A stretch of 5,871 nucleotides of DNA, taken from NCBI GenBank assembly GCA_028709135.1, contig JAQVXN010000132.1, positions 1-5,871 of the forward strand, given 5' to 3'. The notes below the pieces were generated by a model, which saw nothing but the letters and a program-made list of their open reading frames with translations, was not told the origin of the DNA and did not search any database. This DNA is from Bacteroidaceae bacterium (GTDB lineage Bacteria; Bacteroidota; Bacteroidia; Bacteroidales; Bacteroidaceae). Below are positions 5,756-5,871 of the stretch, one piece after another; positions within the stretch are counted from its first letter, which is position 1, and every line of letters begins with the position of its first letter. Position numbers and translations under genes: made by a program.

Positions 5756-5871
5756 TTAAATCGTTACACGCGAATACGCAGGTGCATCCAATTTACAGAA
5801 TACGCCATCCTGATATTTGAAATATGCGGCCATTGCTATCATTGCAGCATTATCAGTGGTATAAGAAAATG
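5756..5871 (-). CDS. tsaD: TsaD, tRNA threonylcarbamoyladenosine synthesis, C-terminal end only
   Basis: Only the last 37 residues are in the window, ending at the TAA at 5756: FSYTTDNAAMIAMAAYFKYQ, then DGVFCKLDAPAYSRVTI. The TDNAAMIA motif is the C-terminal signature of the TsaD/Kae1/Qri7 family (CTDNGAMIA in E. coli), and its aspartate is one of the metal ligands at the active site. The closing 'D.PAYSRV' also fits Bacteroidetes TsaD proteins. The enzyme transfers the threonylcarbamoyl group to A37 of ANN-decoding tRNAs, working with TsaB and TsaE. Neighbouring translation genes fit this role. The identification rests on a short tail but a distinctive one. Confidence 0.88.
   Translation of the reverse strand, partial: FSYTTDNAAMIAMAAYFKYQDGVFCKLDAPAYSRVTI

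Noticed and set aside
1..5871. Mobile element, CRISPR array, toxin-antitoxin pair or defence system
   Set aside because: No transposase, integrase, direct repeats with spacers, terminal inverted repeats, tRNA or nuclease-type protein was seen on either strand; the genes are mainly housekeeping.

Overview
The window looks like chromosomal DNA of a Bacteroidota (Bacteroidales-like) bacterium. The signs are AT-rich sequence, no recognisable Shine-Dalgarno sites ahead of most starts, A/T-rich leaders, promoter candidates of the Bacteroidetes type (TTG/TTTG, about 19-20 bases, then TAnnTTTG), a Bacteroidetes-specific DUF4295 gene, and a secreted LacZ-type glycosidase. No species call is possible from this window. 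All supported genes lie on the minus strand, so transcription runs from high to low coordinates. Both outermost genes are cut by the window edges.

Layout, in the direction of transcription. (1) 5871-4486 is a housekeeping block: the C-terminal end of tsaD (tRNA t6A37 synthesis), a stand-alone CinA C-terminal domain protein (PncC-type NMN amidohydrolase), then rpmB (bL28), rpmG (bL33) and a 51-residue DUF4295 protein. The three small genes have their own promoter candidate and end at a strong intrinsic terminator (4429-4463). (2) 4301-3768 encodes a 177-residue exported or lipid-anchored protein of unknown function, behind a plausible promoter. (3) 3631-2236 is a two-gene unit: a stand-alone AICAR transformylase (the second domain of PurH only, strikingly like the eukaryotic ATIC enzyme), then, 10 bases later, a 67-residue very basic protein I do not recognise. 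It closes with an intrinsic terminator (2181-2224). (4) 2053-1 encodes a signal-peptide-bearing GH2 beta-galactosidase with both catalytic glutamates, cut at the window edge near the end of its TIM barrel.

The first block serves translation (tRNA modification and ribosomal proteins) plus NAD-salvage housekeeping. The AICAR transformylase belongs to purine synthesis, and the glycosidase to periplasmic sugar breakdown. I see no mobile element, CRISPR array, tRNA, rRNA, phage gene or defence system. No gene-free stretch exceeds 300 bases; the longest (4302-4485) holds a terminator and a promoter candidate. The most open questions are the basic 67-residue protein, the secreted 177-residue protein, and the role of the ATIC-like transformylase.
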